NCBI RefSeq assembly: GCF_000383615.1
Contig: NZ_KB911594.1
Span: 62,001 to 126,000 of the forward strand
Direction: 5' to 3'
From: Streptomyces canus 299MFChir4.1
Lineage (GTDB): Bacteria > Actinomycetota > Actinomycetes > Streptomycetales > Streptomycetaceae
Length of the DNA: 64,000 nt
Shown here: positions 1 to 8,661 of the stretch, piece by piece
How the letters are laid out: the number at the start of each line of letters is the position of its first letter
Numbering within the stretch: the stretch's first letter is position 1
Program-made: the position numbers and the translations under genes
Notes under the pieces: generated by a model
The model's database searches: none
Seen by the model: the letters and a program-made list of their open reading frames with translations, nothing else
Told to the model about the DNA's origin: nothing

Positions 1-1181
1 TGCTCGGCCACCTCACGCTGGCGCTGCCCTCCTCGGGCACCTTCTACGCCGGCCTCGGCCTGGTCGCGATCGGTTCCGGCCTGCTGAAGGCCAACATCTC
101 CACGATGGTCGGCCACCTCTACGAGGGCCCGGACGACCCCCGCCGCGACGGCGGCTTCACCGTCTTCTACATGGGCATCAACCTCGGCGCCTTCGCCGCG
201 CCCCTGGTCATCGGCACCATCGGCGAGAACGTCAGCTGGCACCTGGGCTTCGCCCTCGCCGCGGTCGGCATGGCCCTGGGTCTGGCCCAGTTCCTGATCG
301 GCAGCCGCCACCTGGCCGACCGCTCCAGCGTCGTCCCGACGCCGCTGTCCGCCACGGAGAAGGCCTCCACCCTGCGCAAGGCCGCGATCTGGGCCGGCAT
401 CGCCGTCGTCTTCTACGCGATCGTCGGCTTCTCCGGCCACTACACGCTGAACTGGATCCTGGTTCCGCTGACCCTGCTCGGCGTGATCATCCCGGTGATG
501 GTCCTGGCCAACATCAAGCGCGACAAGGACCTGGACCGCACCGAACAGAAGTCGATGTCGGCGTACATCTGGTTCTTCGTGGCCGCGGCCGTGTTCTGGA
601 TGATCTACGACCAGGGCGGCTCGACCCTGTCGATCTTCGCCGACTCCTCCGCCGAGAACAGCGTCCTCGGCTGGACGTTCCCGGTCTCCTGGTACCAGTC
701 GGTCAACCCCGTCCTCATCATGGCGCTGGCCCCGGTCTTCGCCTGGTTCTGGCTGGCGCTGAACCGGCGCGGCAAGGAGCCGAGCACGGCCGTGAAGTTC
801 GCCTCGGGCCTGGTGCTCGTCGGTGCGTCCTTCTTCCTGTTCCTCGCGCCGCTGGCCATCGCGGACGGTGGCCACAAGGCCGCGGCGATGTGGCTGGTCG
901 CGATCTACTTCCTGCAGACCGTGGGTGAGCTGCTGCTCTCCCCGGTGGGCCTCTCGGTGACCACGAAGATGGCTCCCGCGAAGTACGCCTCGCAGATGAT
1001 GGGCGTCTGGTTCCTCGCGGTGACCGCGGGCGACGCCACGACCGGACTGCTGTCCATCGCCGGGGTCGACCTCAACAAGACCGGCGTGGTGGCTCTGGAG
1101 GCCGCGCTCGCCGTGCTCGCCGGTGTCGCGGTGTGGATGTACCGCAGCCGGGTCAAGGAGCTCATGGGCAGCGTGCGCTGA
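1..1181 (+). CDS. Peptide MFS transporter (POT/PTR2 family), C-terminal part
   Basis: Proton-coupled di/tripeptide uptake across the cytoplasmic membrane. The frame is open from base 3 to the stop at 1181, so the N-terminus and true start lie to the left of the window; about 392 codons are visible. The family signature FYMGINLGAF (bases 165-194) follows the stretch KANISTMVGHLY, and about nine hydrophobic segments come after it, as expected for the remaining two thirds of a 14-TM POT protein. The C-terminus ends with a short basic tail. The next gene is convergent, with a hairpin between them. The family call is firm. The substrate is inferred from the family only. Confidence 0.9.
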   Translation, partial: LGHLTLALPSSGTFYAGLGLVAIGSGLLKANISTMVGHLYEGPDDPRRDGGFTVFYMGINLGAFAAPLVIGTIGENVSWHLGFALAAVGMALGLAQFLIGSRHLADRSSVVPTPLSATEKASTLRKAAIWAGIAVVFYAIVGFSGHYTLNWILVPLTLLGVIIPVMVLANIKRDKDLDRTEQKSMSAYIWFFVAAAVFWMIYDQGGSTLSIFADSSAENSVLGWTFPVSWYQSVNPVLIMALAPVFAWFWLALNRRGKEPSTAVKFASGLVLVGASFFLFLAPLAIADGGHKAAAMWLVAIYFLQTVGELLLSPVGLSVTTKMAPAKYASQMMGVWFLAVTAGDATTGLLSIAGVDLNKTGVVALEAALAVLAGVAVWMYRSRVKELMGSVR

Positions 1182-1203
1182 GCCGCCCTCCGCTGAGACG
1201 GCG

Positions 1204-1235
1204 GGGCGTCGGGATCCTGGTGGGTCCCGACGCCC
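1204..1235. terminator. Bidirectional hairpin terminator
   Basis: Arms GGGCGTCGGGA (1204-1214) and TCCCGACGCCC (1225-1235) pair perfectly around a 10-base loop. It lies between two convergent genes, so it probably ends both. There is no clear U-tract, which is usual in Streptomyces. Confidence 0.7.
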
Positions 1236-1270
1236 GCCGGTTTCTGCACCGTGCGCGGTTCCCGCGCCTC

Positions 1271-2590
1271 TCAGAGCCTCCTGCGCCCGGGCATGAACGT
1301 GAAGATCGCGCCGCCCAGCAGCACCGCGGTCCCCGCCACCAGGCCCAGCGCCTTCAGGGCCGCGTGGTCGTCCGCGCCCGTCGCCGCCAGGCCGCCGCTG
1401 GTCGACGTACCACCCGTGCCGCTCGTCCCGCCGGAGCCGGACGAGCCGCCCGACGCCCCGCCCTCCTGCTCCTCGGTGGTCAGGGTCAGGGAGACCGCCG
1501 TCCTGTCCGGCGTGCAGGTCGTGGTCGTACCCAGGGCGTTGATCGTCAGGACACCCGGCGACAGCGTCGACTCACCCGTCGCGCCCGGCTTGTACGTGCC
1601 CGTCATGTCCGGGATCTCTATCGGGTCGCCCGACTTGATGGCCGCGGAGTTGGTGGGACCCTCTACATGGACCGAGCCCGTGTCGGCGCCGCCCAGAACC
1701 ACCTCCATGGAGGGCTTGACCGAGTCCGCGGGGATGTCGGCGGGGCTGTCCATCGGGGAGTTCTTGAACTGCACGGTCACCCCGTAACCGCCGCCGTCCT
1801 TCTTGGCGTTGATCTGGATCGAGGAAGTGGCCTTCTTCTCACCGAGGGGCGACTGACAGGTGTAGGGGATGTCGACCGCCTTGCCGGTGAAGTCGGTCTG
1901 GCCGCCGTCGGAGGACGTGGCGCTCGGGGTCGCCGTGGCCGTGTCGGTCGGGGTCGGGGTGGGGCTCGACGTGGGAGTGGCGGTGTCCGTCGGTGTCGGC
2001 GTCGGTGTCTCCGTGCCGTCCCCCGCGGCCACGTCGATCGTCCCCGCCGCCGGCACCGTCTCCGTCGGCGTGCACACCGTGTTCGTCCCCATCGCGTTCA
2101 CCGTGTACGCGCCCGGCGTCAGCGTCACCTTCCCGGCCGCCGTCAGCTTCAGCGTGCCCTTCATGTCGGACAGCACCATGGCGCCGCCCTTCGGGATGGC
2201 CGGGTTCTCGCGCGGACCGGTCATCGCGAGGTCGGTGCTCTGCGCGCCGGACGCCTTCAGCGTGCCGGTCGGCTGGACCGAGTTCGCCGGCAGATCGATG
2301 ATGTTCGGGTTCTTGGAAGCGGCCTGGGTGAACTTCCACACCACGTCGACCTCGTCGCCGACCTTCGCGGTGGCCGGCGCGGTGATCTCGACCTTGGTGG
2401 TGCCGTTGACGGGGTCGAGGCCGACGCCGGCGGGCGGCACGCACCGGGTGGCGAACGACACCTCCGCGGCCTGGGCGGGCCCGGCGGCGAGGCCGAGCAC
2501 CACGCCCGCCCCGGCCAGCACCAGCGCCGCACCGGCCGCGCCCGCTCTTCTCGGCCCGCCGGCCGGTGGGACTCTCCTTCGCTTGCTCAC
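1271..2590 (-). CDS. Secreted LAXTG-anchored surface protein with two homologous domains
   Basis: The 439-residue product starts at GTG 2590; that GTG overlaps the upstream gene's stop by 4 bases (GTGA) and follows an AGAGGG ribosome site. A signal peptide occupies roughly residues 1-42 (ends AQA). Two related beta-rich domains (about 45-195 and 240-375) are joined by a Thr/Pro repeat linker; both contain a GP(R/T)xN segment and end near a TxCTPT motif. The C-terminus has a Ser/Gly linker, LAATG (401-405), a membrane segment and GRRRL. LAXTG is the motif used by class E sortases of Streptomyces, so covalent wall anchoring is likely. No sortase gene is visible in the window. The second domain clearly resembles the product at 3831-4532. 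Function unknown. Confidence 0.85.
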   Translation of the reverse strand: MSKRRRVPPAGGPRRAGAAGAALVLAGAGVVLGLAAGPAQAAEVSFATRCVPPAGVGLDPVNGTTKVEITAPATAKVGDEVDVVWKFTQAASKNPNIIDLPANSVQPTGTLKASGAQSTDLAMTGPRENPAIPKGGAMVLSDMKGTLKLTAAGKVTLTPGAYTVNAMGTNTVCTPTETVPAAGTIDVAAGDGTETPTPTPTDTATPTSSPTPTPTDTATATPSATSSDGGQTDFTGKAVDIPYTCQSPLGEKKATSSIQINAKKDGGGYGVTVQFKNSPMDSPADIPADSVKPSMEVVLGGADTGSVHVEGPTNSAAIKSGDPIEIPDMTGTYKPGATGESTLSPGVLTINALGTTTTCTPDRTAVSLTLTTEEQEGGASGGSSGSGGTSGTGGTSTSGGLAATGADDHAALKALGLVAGTAVLLGGAIFTFMPGRRRL

Positions 2591-3678
2591 GTGGAACCCT
2601 CTCTGGTGGGAGTCGTGGGACTCGTCGGGCTGTCGTCGTGCGGTGCGGAGAGCCGGCCACCGGCCGCGCCCGGATCGGCGTCCGGGGTGAACCACGGCAG
2701 GGTGGAGGTCGCGGGGGCCGCGTGCGCGGCCGTGGAGGGCTTGAAACCCGGCAGGCGCAGGGCGAGTTCGGGCAGCCGCAGTCCGCGGTGCCGGAGGCCT
2801 CCGGCGGGTCGTGGCCGTACCCGGTCCACCACCGCCATGCCGATACGGAACAGTGCCGCCGGTACGACCAGGCAGACCAGCACCCAGAACAGGGTCACGC
2901 CCCAGGGCCGTCCCACCCCCCAGGGCTGCTCGGCCAGGACCTTGCCGCCGTACTTCAGCGACACCGTGTACGCGCCGTGCGCGCCGCCCGTGAGCTCGAC
3001 GGGCAGTTCGATCCGCGCCTTCCCGCCGGGCCGGATCGTGCCGCGCCACTGCTGGTCCTCCCACTGCGGGGCGAACACACCGTGCGCGGTGCCCACTTGG
3101 AAGACCGGGTTCTTGACGGCGGAGGTGCCGAGGTTTCCGACGGTGAAGACAAGGGTGCGGGCGGGGGGCGCCCCGAACCAGGTCAGCAGGCCCCCGGAGC
3201 CGTCGAGCCGGGTGTCGGTGAGGACGGAGAGCCGCCCGCCGTCCGTCTCGGCGGGCAGCGGTTCCACGGCGTGCCCGGCCACCTGGAAGATCGCGTCGGC
3301 CTCCGCCTTCGCCCCGGTCACCGTGGCCACGTGCACCACACAGGGACAGGGCACCGGCGGCTCGGCGACGGGCAGCTTCTTGCTGAAGCGCCCCTTCGAG
3401 TCCGTCGTGACGGCCCGGCCGTCCGCGTTGGCACAGGAGTTGGTGCCGCCCGGCACCCCGCGCGAGGGCACCGCCTGTCCGCAGACCAGGATCATCAGCA
3501 ACGCCCGCGCACGCCACCCGCTGCCGCTCACGGTGATCGAACCGCCGGTCCCTGCCTGGGACTTGGACAGCTGCACGCTCGGCCCGTCCGCCGCGGCCGC
3601 CGTCCCCGCCAGGGGTCCGAGCAGCAGCGCGAGCACCGCCACCATCGCCGCCCACCGCACCTTGCCGCTCGGGCTCAC
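2587..3678 (-). CDS. Secreted single-pass membrane protein, function unknown
   Basis: The 363-residue product has a signal peptide (about 1-30), an extracytoplasmic region with several Cys (for example PVPCPCVVH) and beta-type repeats, then one membrane helix near residues 260-284 (VTLFWVLVCLVVPAALF) and a cytoplasmic tail of about 79 residues rich in Arg and Pro. I chose GTG 3678 because GGGAG lies 8 bases upstream and the signal peptide follows directly; an in-frame ATG further upstream would run into the neighbouring gene. Its stop overlaps the start of the LAXTG protein gene by 4 bases, so the two are translationally coupled and probably work together at the cell surface. I do not recognise a named domain. 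Confidence 0.8.
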   Translation of the reverse strand: MSPSGKVRWAAMVAVLALLLGPLAGTAAAADGPSVQLSKSQAGTGGSITVSGSGWRARALLMILVCGQAVPSRGVPGGTNSCANADGRAVTTDSKGRFSKKLPVAEPPVPCPCVVHVATVTGAKAEADAIFQVAGHAVEPLPAETDGGRLSVLTDTRLDGSGGLLTWFGAPPARTLVFTVGNLGTSAVKNPVFQVGTAHGVFAPQWEDQQWRGTIRPGGKARIELPVELTGGAHGAYTVSLKYGGKVLAEQPWGVGRPWGVTLFWVLVCLVVPAALFRIGMAVVDRVRPRPAGGLRHRGLRLPELALRLPGFKPSTAAHAAPATSTLPWFTPDADPGAAGGRLSAPHDDSPTSPTTPTREGST

Positions 3679-3830
3679 GTCGTCGCTCCCGTCAACTCGG
3701 CTCGCGAACAGGGGGATTCGGGCGCGGATCGCCACCGCGCCACAGGACGCGCCGACCGTCCGGGGGACGGCACGGGCGGCATGGGCGGCATGGGCGGCTC
3801 CAGCGGTCGTACGAGAGCGAACCGGGCCGC

Positions 3831-4532
3831 TCAGCGGCGGACGCGGGCCGCCTGGTTGCGCCGGGTCAGCCACAGCGTGCCCGCGGCGCCCGCGAGCAGC
3901 ACCGTGCCGCCGAGCGTGCCGAGGGCGATCGCCGAGTCCTCAGGCCCGGTCTGCGGGAGAGCGTCGGCCGAATCGCTGCCGCTGCCGCCGTCGCTCCGAG
4001 CGCCGCCGGAGGAGGAGCCCGAGGCGGCGGTGACGTCCAGGGTCAGCGAGGCGCCGGGGCTGTTGGTCGGCGTGCAGGTGGTGGTCGTACCGAGCGCCTT
4101 GATGGTGAGCACACCCGCCGTGAAGGTGACCTTGCCGGACTTCTTCGGGGTGTACGTCCCGGTCAGGTCATTGATCTTGATGGGGGTGTTGGCCGGCACC
4201 ACCGCCTGGTTGGCGGGGCCCGTCACGCTCATCGTCCCGCTGTCCGCGCCGCCCAGCTTGATGGTGGCGCTCGGGTTCATCGCGCCCTTGCCGAGATCGA
4301 CCGGGCTGGACGAGACGCCCTTCTGCCACGACATGGTCATCCTGTATCCGCTGCCGCTCTTGACGCCCTTGATGTCGATGGGCGAGACGGCGCTCTTGTC
4401 CCCGATCGGCGTCTTGCACTGGTAGTTGACGTTCACGACCTCGGCACGGGCAGCGGGGGCGGCCATCAGCACCGCCGAGCCGGCCAGAGCCGCGACGGAC
4501 GCGAGCGCGGCGGTTCGTTTCGGGTGAGACAC
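3831..4532 (-). CDS. LPXTG-like wall-anchored protein
   Basis: A 233-residue secreted protein. The signal peptide is residues 1-30 (ends ARA). One beta-rich domain (about 32-165) is homologous to the second domain of the protein at 1271-2590; they share LGGADxG, a VxGPxN segment and LGTTTTCTP. A Ser/Gly linker, LPQTG (192-196), a hydrophobic helix and the basic end ARVRR form a sortase sorting signal. The start is GTG 4532, preceded by GGGAGCGG. It is the first gene of a leftward set of three surface proteins, 152 bases upstream of the next. A TTGACG-N17-TCAGGA promoter lies just upstream. Role unknown; surface structure or adhesion is a guess. Confidence 0.85.
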   Translation of the reverse strand: MSHPKRTAALASVAALAGSAVLMAAPAARAEVVNVNYQCKTPIGDKSAVSPIDIKGVKSGSGYRMTMSWQKGVSSSPVDLGKGAMNPSATIKLGGADSGTMSVTGPANQAVVPANTPIKINDLTGTYTPKKSGKVTFTAGVLTIKALGTTTTCTPTNSPGASLTLDVTAASGSSSGGARSDGGSGSDSADALPQTGPEDSAIALGTLGGTVLLAGAAGTLWLTRRNQAARVRR

Positions 4533-4552
4533 GGTTCCGCTCCCTAACTCGT

Positions 4553-4581
4553 TCCTGACGGCACATCAGATCGGCCGTCAA
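4553..4581 (-). promoter_or_regulatory. Putative promoter of the surface-protein operon
   Basis: Read on the minus strand: -35 TTGACG (4581-4576), a 17-base spacer, and a TCAGGA-type -10 (4558-4553), about 20 bases before the GTG start at 4532. The -35 is good and the -10 is weak. Confidence 0.4.
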
Positions 4582-4701
4582 GGTACGCCGGGGCACCGGA
4601 GGAAGGAAGAGAAAGTAAGTGTCGGAACTGTGGGGACACACGGGGAAGCCCCGGGGAACACCCGCGGGGCACCGGGGCACACAGGAGAGCGGGGACGGAT
4701 G

Positions 4702-5196
4702 CTAGGCGGGTGCGCCGAGCTCCGCCCACACGGTCTTGCCCGTCAGTCCGGGAGCTCTGACGACTCCCCAGTCCAGGCAGAGCCGCTGCACGATGAACAT
4801 GCCGTGGCCGCCGGGCCGCCCGGCCCGGTGCGGGGTGCGCGGTGCCGGCTGCCCGGTCCCGCGGTCCGAGACCTCGACACGGATCACCTTGTTGTCGCAG
4901 GAGATCCACAACTGGTCCGGGCCGTCCGCATGGAGACACGCGTTCGTCACCAGCTCGGAGACGACCAGCAACACGTCCTCCGCCACGGCCCGCCGGTCCG
5001 CGGACGCCGCCGGCAACCACCCCCACGCGTACAACGCCTGCCGGGTGAAGTCGCGCGCGAGCGGGACGACCCCGCTCTCCCCCTCGAAGCTCAGTCGACG
5101 GGCCTGCCGTGCCGTCGACACCTCGGCTTCGCCGCCAGGCTCCACGCCGGGCTCCGGGTCACGGTCGCCCGGCGAGTAGGGCCGGGTGGTGCTCAT
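4702..5196 (-). CDS. prsI: Anti-sigma factor with ATPase fold (PrsI-like)
   Basis: A 164-residue HATPase_c protein of the RsbW/SpoIIAB type. Such proteins bind and silence a SigB-like sigma factor and phosphorylate the matching anti-anti-sigma factor. The N-box ELVTNACLHADG, the G1 box DRGTG and the G2 box GGHGMFIV are all present, so the ATP site looks complete. The first 30 residues are acidic and probably disordered. ATG 5196 is the first start. It lies 222 bases downstream of the anti-anti-sigma gene and near sigI, the arrangement described for the S. coelicolor SigI partner-switching module (PrsI, ArsI, SigI). The family call is firm; the gene name rests on this context. Confidence 0.85.
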   Translation of the reverse strand: MSTTRPYSPGDRDPEPGVEPGGEAEVSTARQARRLSFEGESGVVPLARDFTRQALYAWGWLPAASADRRAVAEDVLLVVSELVTNACLHADGPDQLWISCDNKVIRVEVSDRGTGQPAPRTPHRAGRPGGHGMFIVQRLCLDWGVVRAPGLTGKTVWAELGAPA

Positions 5197-5418
5197 CAGC
5201 GCTTCACCTCACCGATTCACCGGTTCACGATTCAAAACGTCACTGCATGGTCGCTCACCGAACAGTCAGTACGGATGTCTCCTGCCCGACCGGACCGGTA
5301 GAACACCCCTCCATTCGTGACGTATGTCCGCCACGAGGGGTGTGACACCCGATGGACACCAGTCGGACGAGACGAACGAGACACGAGCGGGGCCACGGCC
5401 GCCACCCGACCCGCCGTC

Positions 5419-5799
5419 TCAGCCGCCGGACTCGTCGGCCAGGGCCTCCTCCAGCGTGTCGTGCACGGTGAAGACCGCGTCGGCCCCAGTGATCTCGAAG
5501 ACGCGTGCCACGACCGGCAGCATGCCCGCAAGATGTACGCCACCCCCCGCCGCCTCGGCCTTCAGCCGAGCCCCCAGCAGCACATTCAGTCCGGTGGAGT
5601 CACAGAACTCCAGCCGTGTGCAGTCGACGACAAGCCGGCTCTTCCCCTTGGCGAGGCACTCCTCGAGTGGCTCACGCAACAAATCGGCCGTGTGGTGATC
5701 CAACTCACCTGCTGGAGTCACGACGGCGCTGGAGCCCTCTTGCCGCACCTCAACCAGAAGCCGGCCAGACTGTGCGCTGCCGACCGTCCCGCGGTCCAT
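5419..5799 (-). CDS. arsI: Anti-anti-sigma factor, STAS domain (ArsI-like)
   Basis: A 126-residue STAS protein of the SpoIIAA/RsbV type. When unphosphorylated it binds the anti-sigma kinase and frees the sigma factor. The conserved phosphoacceptor region FCDSTGLNVLL is intact, with the Ser after FCD as the expected phosphorylation site. The beta strand VTPAGELDHHTAD near residue 30 and the terminal helix are typical. The start is ATG 5799. It diverges from sigI, 250 bases away. Partner switching between this protein, PrsI and SigI is inferred from the families and their adjacency. Confidence 0.87.
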   Translation of the reverse strand: MDRGTVGSAQSGRLLVEVRQEGSSAVVTPAGELDHHTADLLREPLEECLAKGKSRLVVDCTRLEFCDSTGLNVLLGARLKAEAAGGGVHLAGMLPVVARVFEITGADAVFTVHDTLEEALADESGG

Positions 5800-6049
5800 G
5801 CCGTCTCTCTCTCCCGACGTCGTGGCTGCTGATGACGCCCTCGAACACTACGCCTTCTCCACACCCTCCGACACCCGAACAATCACTCACAAACGGACAT
5901 AACCGCACAGATCACACTTGCGATCGTGTCCGGAAACCGGGTAGGGCTAGTAGAGACACGAACTCGACACGGCCGGCTTTGGAGGCGCCGCACACCGCAG
6001 TGCACGAACTGGCTTCGGCAGCCATATGCCGAGAACGATGGAGGACATC
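5800..6049. other. Divergent arsI/sigI intergenic region
   Basis: 250 bases between divergent genes, more AT-rich than the surroundings around 5870-5935. On the plus strand a GGGTAG hexamer (5940-5945) resembles the -10 of SigB-family promoters (GGGTAC/T), but I see no convincing GNNT -35 at 14-16 bases. Autoregulation by a SigB-type sigma factor is therefore possible but not demonstrated. Confidence 0.35.
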
Positions 6050-6952
6050 ATGTCACCCCGGCTCGACGCCTCGCATACCCATCAGGCGACGTCGGCATCC
6101 CCCCCGGAACATCTGGATCCCATCGAGCAGGACAGCGAAGGCGACGTGCTCGCCGGGCTTCCGGACATCCCGCCCTTCGAAGAGGTCGGGGCCGTGGACG
6201 CGCGTGCCCTTTCCAAGACCCTCTTCGCGCGGCTGGAGTCGCTGGAGGAGGGCACGTACGAGTACTCGTACGTCCGCAACACGCTCGTCGAACTGAACCT
6301 CGCCCTGGTCAAGTTCGCCGCCTCCCGGTTCCGCTCCCGAAGTGAGCCGATGGAGGACATCATCCAGGTCGGCACCATCGGCCTGATCAAGGCGATCGAC
6401 CGCTTCGAACTCAGCAGGGGTGTGGAGTTCCCCACCTTCGCGATGCCAACCATCGTGGGCGAGATCAAACGCTTCTTCCGCGACACGTCCTGGTCGGTGC
6501 GGGTGCCGCGCCGTCTCCAGGAGCTCCGGCTCGACCTGGCCAAGGCCGGTGACGAACTGGCCCAGAAGCTCGACCGCGCCCCCACCGTGGCCGAGCTCGC
6601 CGACCGCCTCGGGCTGTCCAAGGAGGAGGTCGTCGAGGGCATGGCGGCGTCCAACGCCTACACCGCCTCCTCGCTGGACGCCCAGCCTGAGGAGGACGAC
6701 TCCGAGGGCGCCCTGGCCGACCGCATCGGTTACGAGGACCACGGACTCGAGGGCATCGAGTACGTCGAGTCCCTGAAGCCGCTGATCGCCGAACTCCCCT
6801 CCCGGGACCGCCAGATCCTCTCGCTGCGCTTCGTCGCGGGCATGACCCAGTCGGAGATCGGCGAGGAGCTCGGGATCTCGCAGATGCACGTCTCGCGGCT
6901 GCTGTCGCGGACTCTGGTACGGCTGCGCAAGGGCCTGACCGTCGAGGAGTGA
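6050..6952 (+). CDS. sigI: RNA polymerase sigma factor, SigB/SigF/SigG subfamily (SigI-like)
   Basis: A 300-residue group 3 sigma factor. Region 2 holds EDIIQVGTIGLIKAIDRFEL and FPTFAMPTIVGEIKRFFRD, the core-binding and -10 recognition helices. Region 3 follows (VPRRLQELRLDL). Region 4 is LPSRDRQILSLRFV...MTQSEIGEELGISQMHVSRL, the -35 recognition helix-turn-helix. I start at ATG 6050, which has GGAGG 7 bases upstream; an ATG 24 bases earlier would overlap that site. The acidic N-terminus (about 1-50) is variable in the family. With the adjacent arsI and prsI it forms a complete partner-switching module; in Streptomyces such modules serve stress or developmental regulation. A strong terminator follows. 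Confidence 0.9.
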   Translation: MSPRLDASHTHQATSASPPEHLDPIEQDSEGDVLAGLPDIPPFEEVGAVDARALSKTLFARLESLEEGTYEYSYVRNTLVELNLALVKFAASRFRSRSEPMEDIIQVGTIGLIKAIDRFELSRGVEFPTFAMPTIVGEIKRFFRDTSWSVRVPRRLQELRLDLAKAGDELAQKLDRAPTVAELADRLGLSKEEVVEGMAASNAYTASSLDAQPEEDDSEGALADRIGYEDHGLEGIEYVESLKPLIAELPSRDRQILSLRFVAGMTQSEIGEELGISQMHVSRLLSRTLVRLRKGLTVEE

Positions 6953-6978
6953 CGCGTCGGCACCACTGACCTGCGCGT

Positions 6979-7008
6979 GTGCCCGGTGTCCTGTGGGACA
7001 CCGGGCAC
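6979..7008. terminator. Terminator after sigI
   Basis: Two perfect 13-base arms (6979-6991 and 6996-7008) enclose a TGTG tetraloop, 26 bases after the sigI stop. No long U-tract follows. Confidence 0.8.
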
Positions 7009-7118
7009 CGTGCGTTCCGGACGCCTCACGGTTACTGGGAGAAACCCTTTCCCCAGGGGTTCGCTTCCCTCACTATGGTCCCTCACAGACTGGCCGGTAC
7101 GTCAGGAGGAGGCTGCGC

Positions 7119-8636
7119 ATGACTCGCCCCGACGGGGCGTCCGACGCCCGGCTCACGGAGCTGCTGCGCGCCGACACGGCCACGGCGTACGCGGCCCTGC
7201 TGGAGCTCCGCGCCCGCCACCAGCCCTCGGTGCTCGCCTACGCCCGCCTCTGCACGGCCGGTGAGTCCGCCGCCCGGCAGCTGGCCGCCCAGACCTTCAC
7301 CCTCGCCGCCAGGGAGACGGCCCGCGGGGTCGACCCCGGCGTCCCCTGGCGCCACCGGCTCCTGCTGCTGACGGCCCGGTCGGCGGCGGCGTGGGCCGGG
7401 GACGACCGGGCGGCGGGCCTGGACCCGAGCGTCCTGCTGCTCCTGAACACGGCGGGACCCGGCGGCCCGGTGCCGCCCCTGCTCGCCGCCTTCGAGTCTT
7501 TGCCCGCCCGCACCCAGGGCCTCGTCTGGTACCGCCTGGTGGAGGCCGAGCCGGAGCACCGCACCGCCGAGCACCTGGGCCTCACCCGCGAGGACGTGGT
7601 CTACGGCACGGAGGGCGCTCTGCAGTCCCTGGCCCGGGCGGGTCTGAGACTCCGCCTCGCCGCCTCGGACGACCCCCACTGCGCGGACTTCGGCCGCCTC
7701 ATCGAGGAGTCCGTACGCCCGGAGAACCCCCGCGTCAGCACCGACCTGCACGCCCACATGGCCCGCTGCCCGCACTGCACGGCGGCCCACGAGGAGCTGT
7801 GCGCGCTGCGGGACACTCCGCGGGCGGCACTGGCGGAGGGGCTGCTGCCGTGGGGCGGGACGGCGTACGTGGGATCGGAGCGGGGCACGGATGTGCCGGC
7901 GGCGGAGCGGCGCGCGATGTCGCGGGCGCCGTCGGGCACGTGGCCGCGGCCGCGCCGGCTGGTGCTGGCCTCCGCGGCGCTGGGGGTGGCGCTCGCGCCG
8001 CTGCTGGTGTTCCTGGTGGCGCAGGGCGACGACTCGTCCTCCGGGGCGCCGGCGTCGCCCTCCGCTCCGGGCGCCGGCGCGCTGCCGGGTCCGCCCCAGG
8101 TGACGGTGACGGCGACGGTCTCGTCCTCCCCCTCGCCGTCCCTCTCCGCCACCACCAGGCCGCCCTCGCACTCGCCGTCGCCGTCGAGGAGCACGGCACC
8201 GCCGCGAAAGGCGAGCCCGCCCCCGTTCCGCCCGCCGGGCGGCGCCTATGCCCAGGTGGTCAACGTCTCCACGGCCCGCTGCCTGGACGTCTCCGGTGAC
8301 ATCGAGGAGGGCACGGACGTCGTCACGGCCCCCTGCACCGCGGCGGGCTCCCAGCGCTGGCGCGTCGACTCCGCCCGCGGTGTCCTCCAGTCGTACGCCG
8401 ACCCCGACTTCTGCCTCGACAGCCGCGGCGACGTCGACAAGGGCCTCGGCATCTGGTCCTGCGACTCGGTCGAGGGCCGCAACGGCGACAACCTGCGCTT
8501 CACGGTCGACCCCGACGGGGTGATCCGCCCGGCGATCGCCATCGCGACCGGGGTGACGCCCGGGGGCGGGAACGGTGTCTCGCTGGAACCGCTGACCGGG
8601 GGTGCGGAGCAGCGGTGGCGGGCGGGGGCCTCCTGA
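7119..8636 (+). CDS. Sigma-70-like / zinc-finger / TM / ricin-lectin fusion protein
   Basis: A 505-residue protein with four modules. Residues about 1-200 resemble ECF sigma regions 2 and 4 (a helix pair, then LPARTQGLVWYRLVEAE with an HTH-like TAEHLGLTREDVVYG). Residues about 210-235 carry an anti-sigma-type zinc motif, HAHMARCPHCTAAHEELC. One membrane helix (LASAALGVALAPLLVFLV) follows near 285, then a Ser/Pro/Thr linker. The extracellular part is one ricin-type beta-trefoil (about 375-505) with CLDVSG, CLDSRG and QRWR repeats. ATG 7119 has AGGAGGA 9 bases upstream. It may sense carbohydrate outside and act on transcription inside, but whether the sigma-like part binds polymerase is unknown. 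It has its own promoter region after the sigI terminator. Confidence 0.8.
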   Translation: MTRPDGASDARLTELLRADTATAYAALLELRARHQPSVLAYARLCTAGESAARQLAAQTFTLAARETARGVDPGVPWRHRLLLLTARSAAAWAGDDRAAGLDPSVLLLLNTAGPGGPVPPLLAAFESLPARTQGLVWYRLVEAEPEHRTAEHLGLTREDVVYGTEGALQSLARAGLRLRLAASDDPHCADFGRLIEESVRPENPRVSTDLHAHMARCPHCTAAHEELCALRDTPRAALAEGLLPWGGTAYVGSERGTDVPAAERRAMSRAPSGTWPRPRRLVLASAALGVALAPLLVFLVAQGDDSSSGAPASPSAPGAGALPGPPQVTVTATVSSSPSPSLSATTRPPSHSPSPSRSTAPPRKASPPPFRPPGGAYAQVVNVSTARCLDVSGDIEEGTDVVTAPCTAAGSQRWRVDSARGVLQSYADPDFCLDSRGDVDKGLGIWSCDSVEGRNGDNLRFTVDPDGVIRPAIAIATGVTPGGGNGVSLEPLTGGAEQRWRAGAS

Positions 8637-8661
8637 GGCCCGGGCAGAGGCCTCCTGAGGC

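Noticed and set aside
1133..4033. Very long open frame on the plus strand opposite the surface-protein genes
   Set aside because: High-GC DNA gives long open frames on the opposite strand. Its translation is Arg-rich and low in recognisable motifs, while the minus-strand genes have signal peptides and sorting signals.
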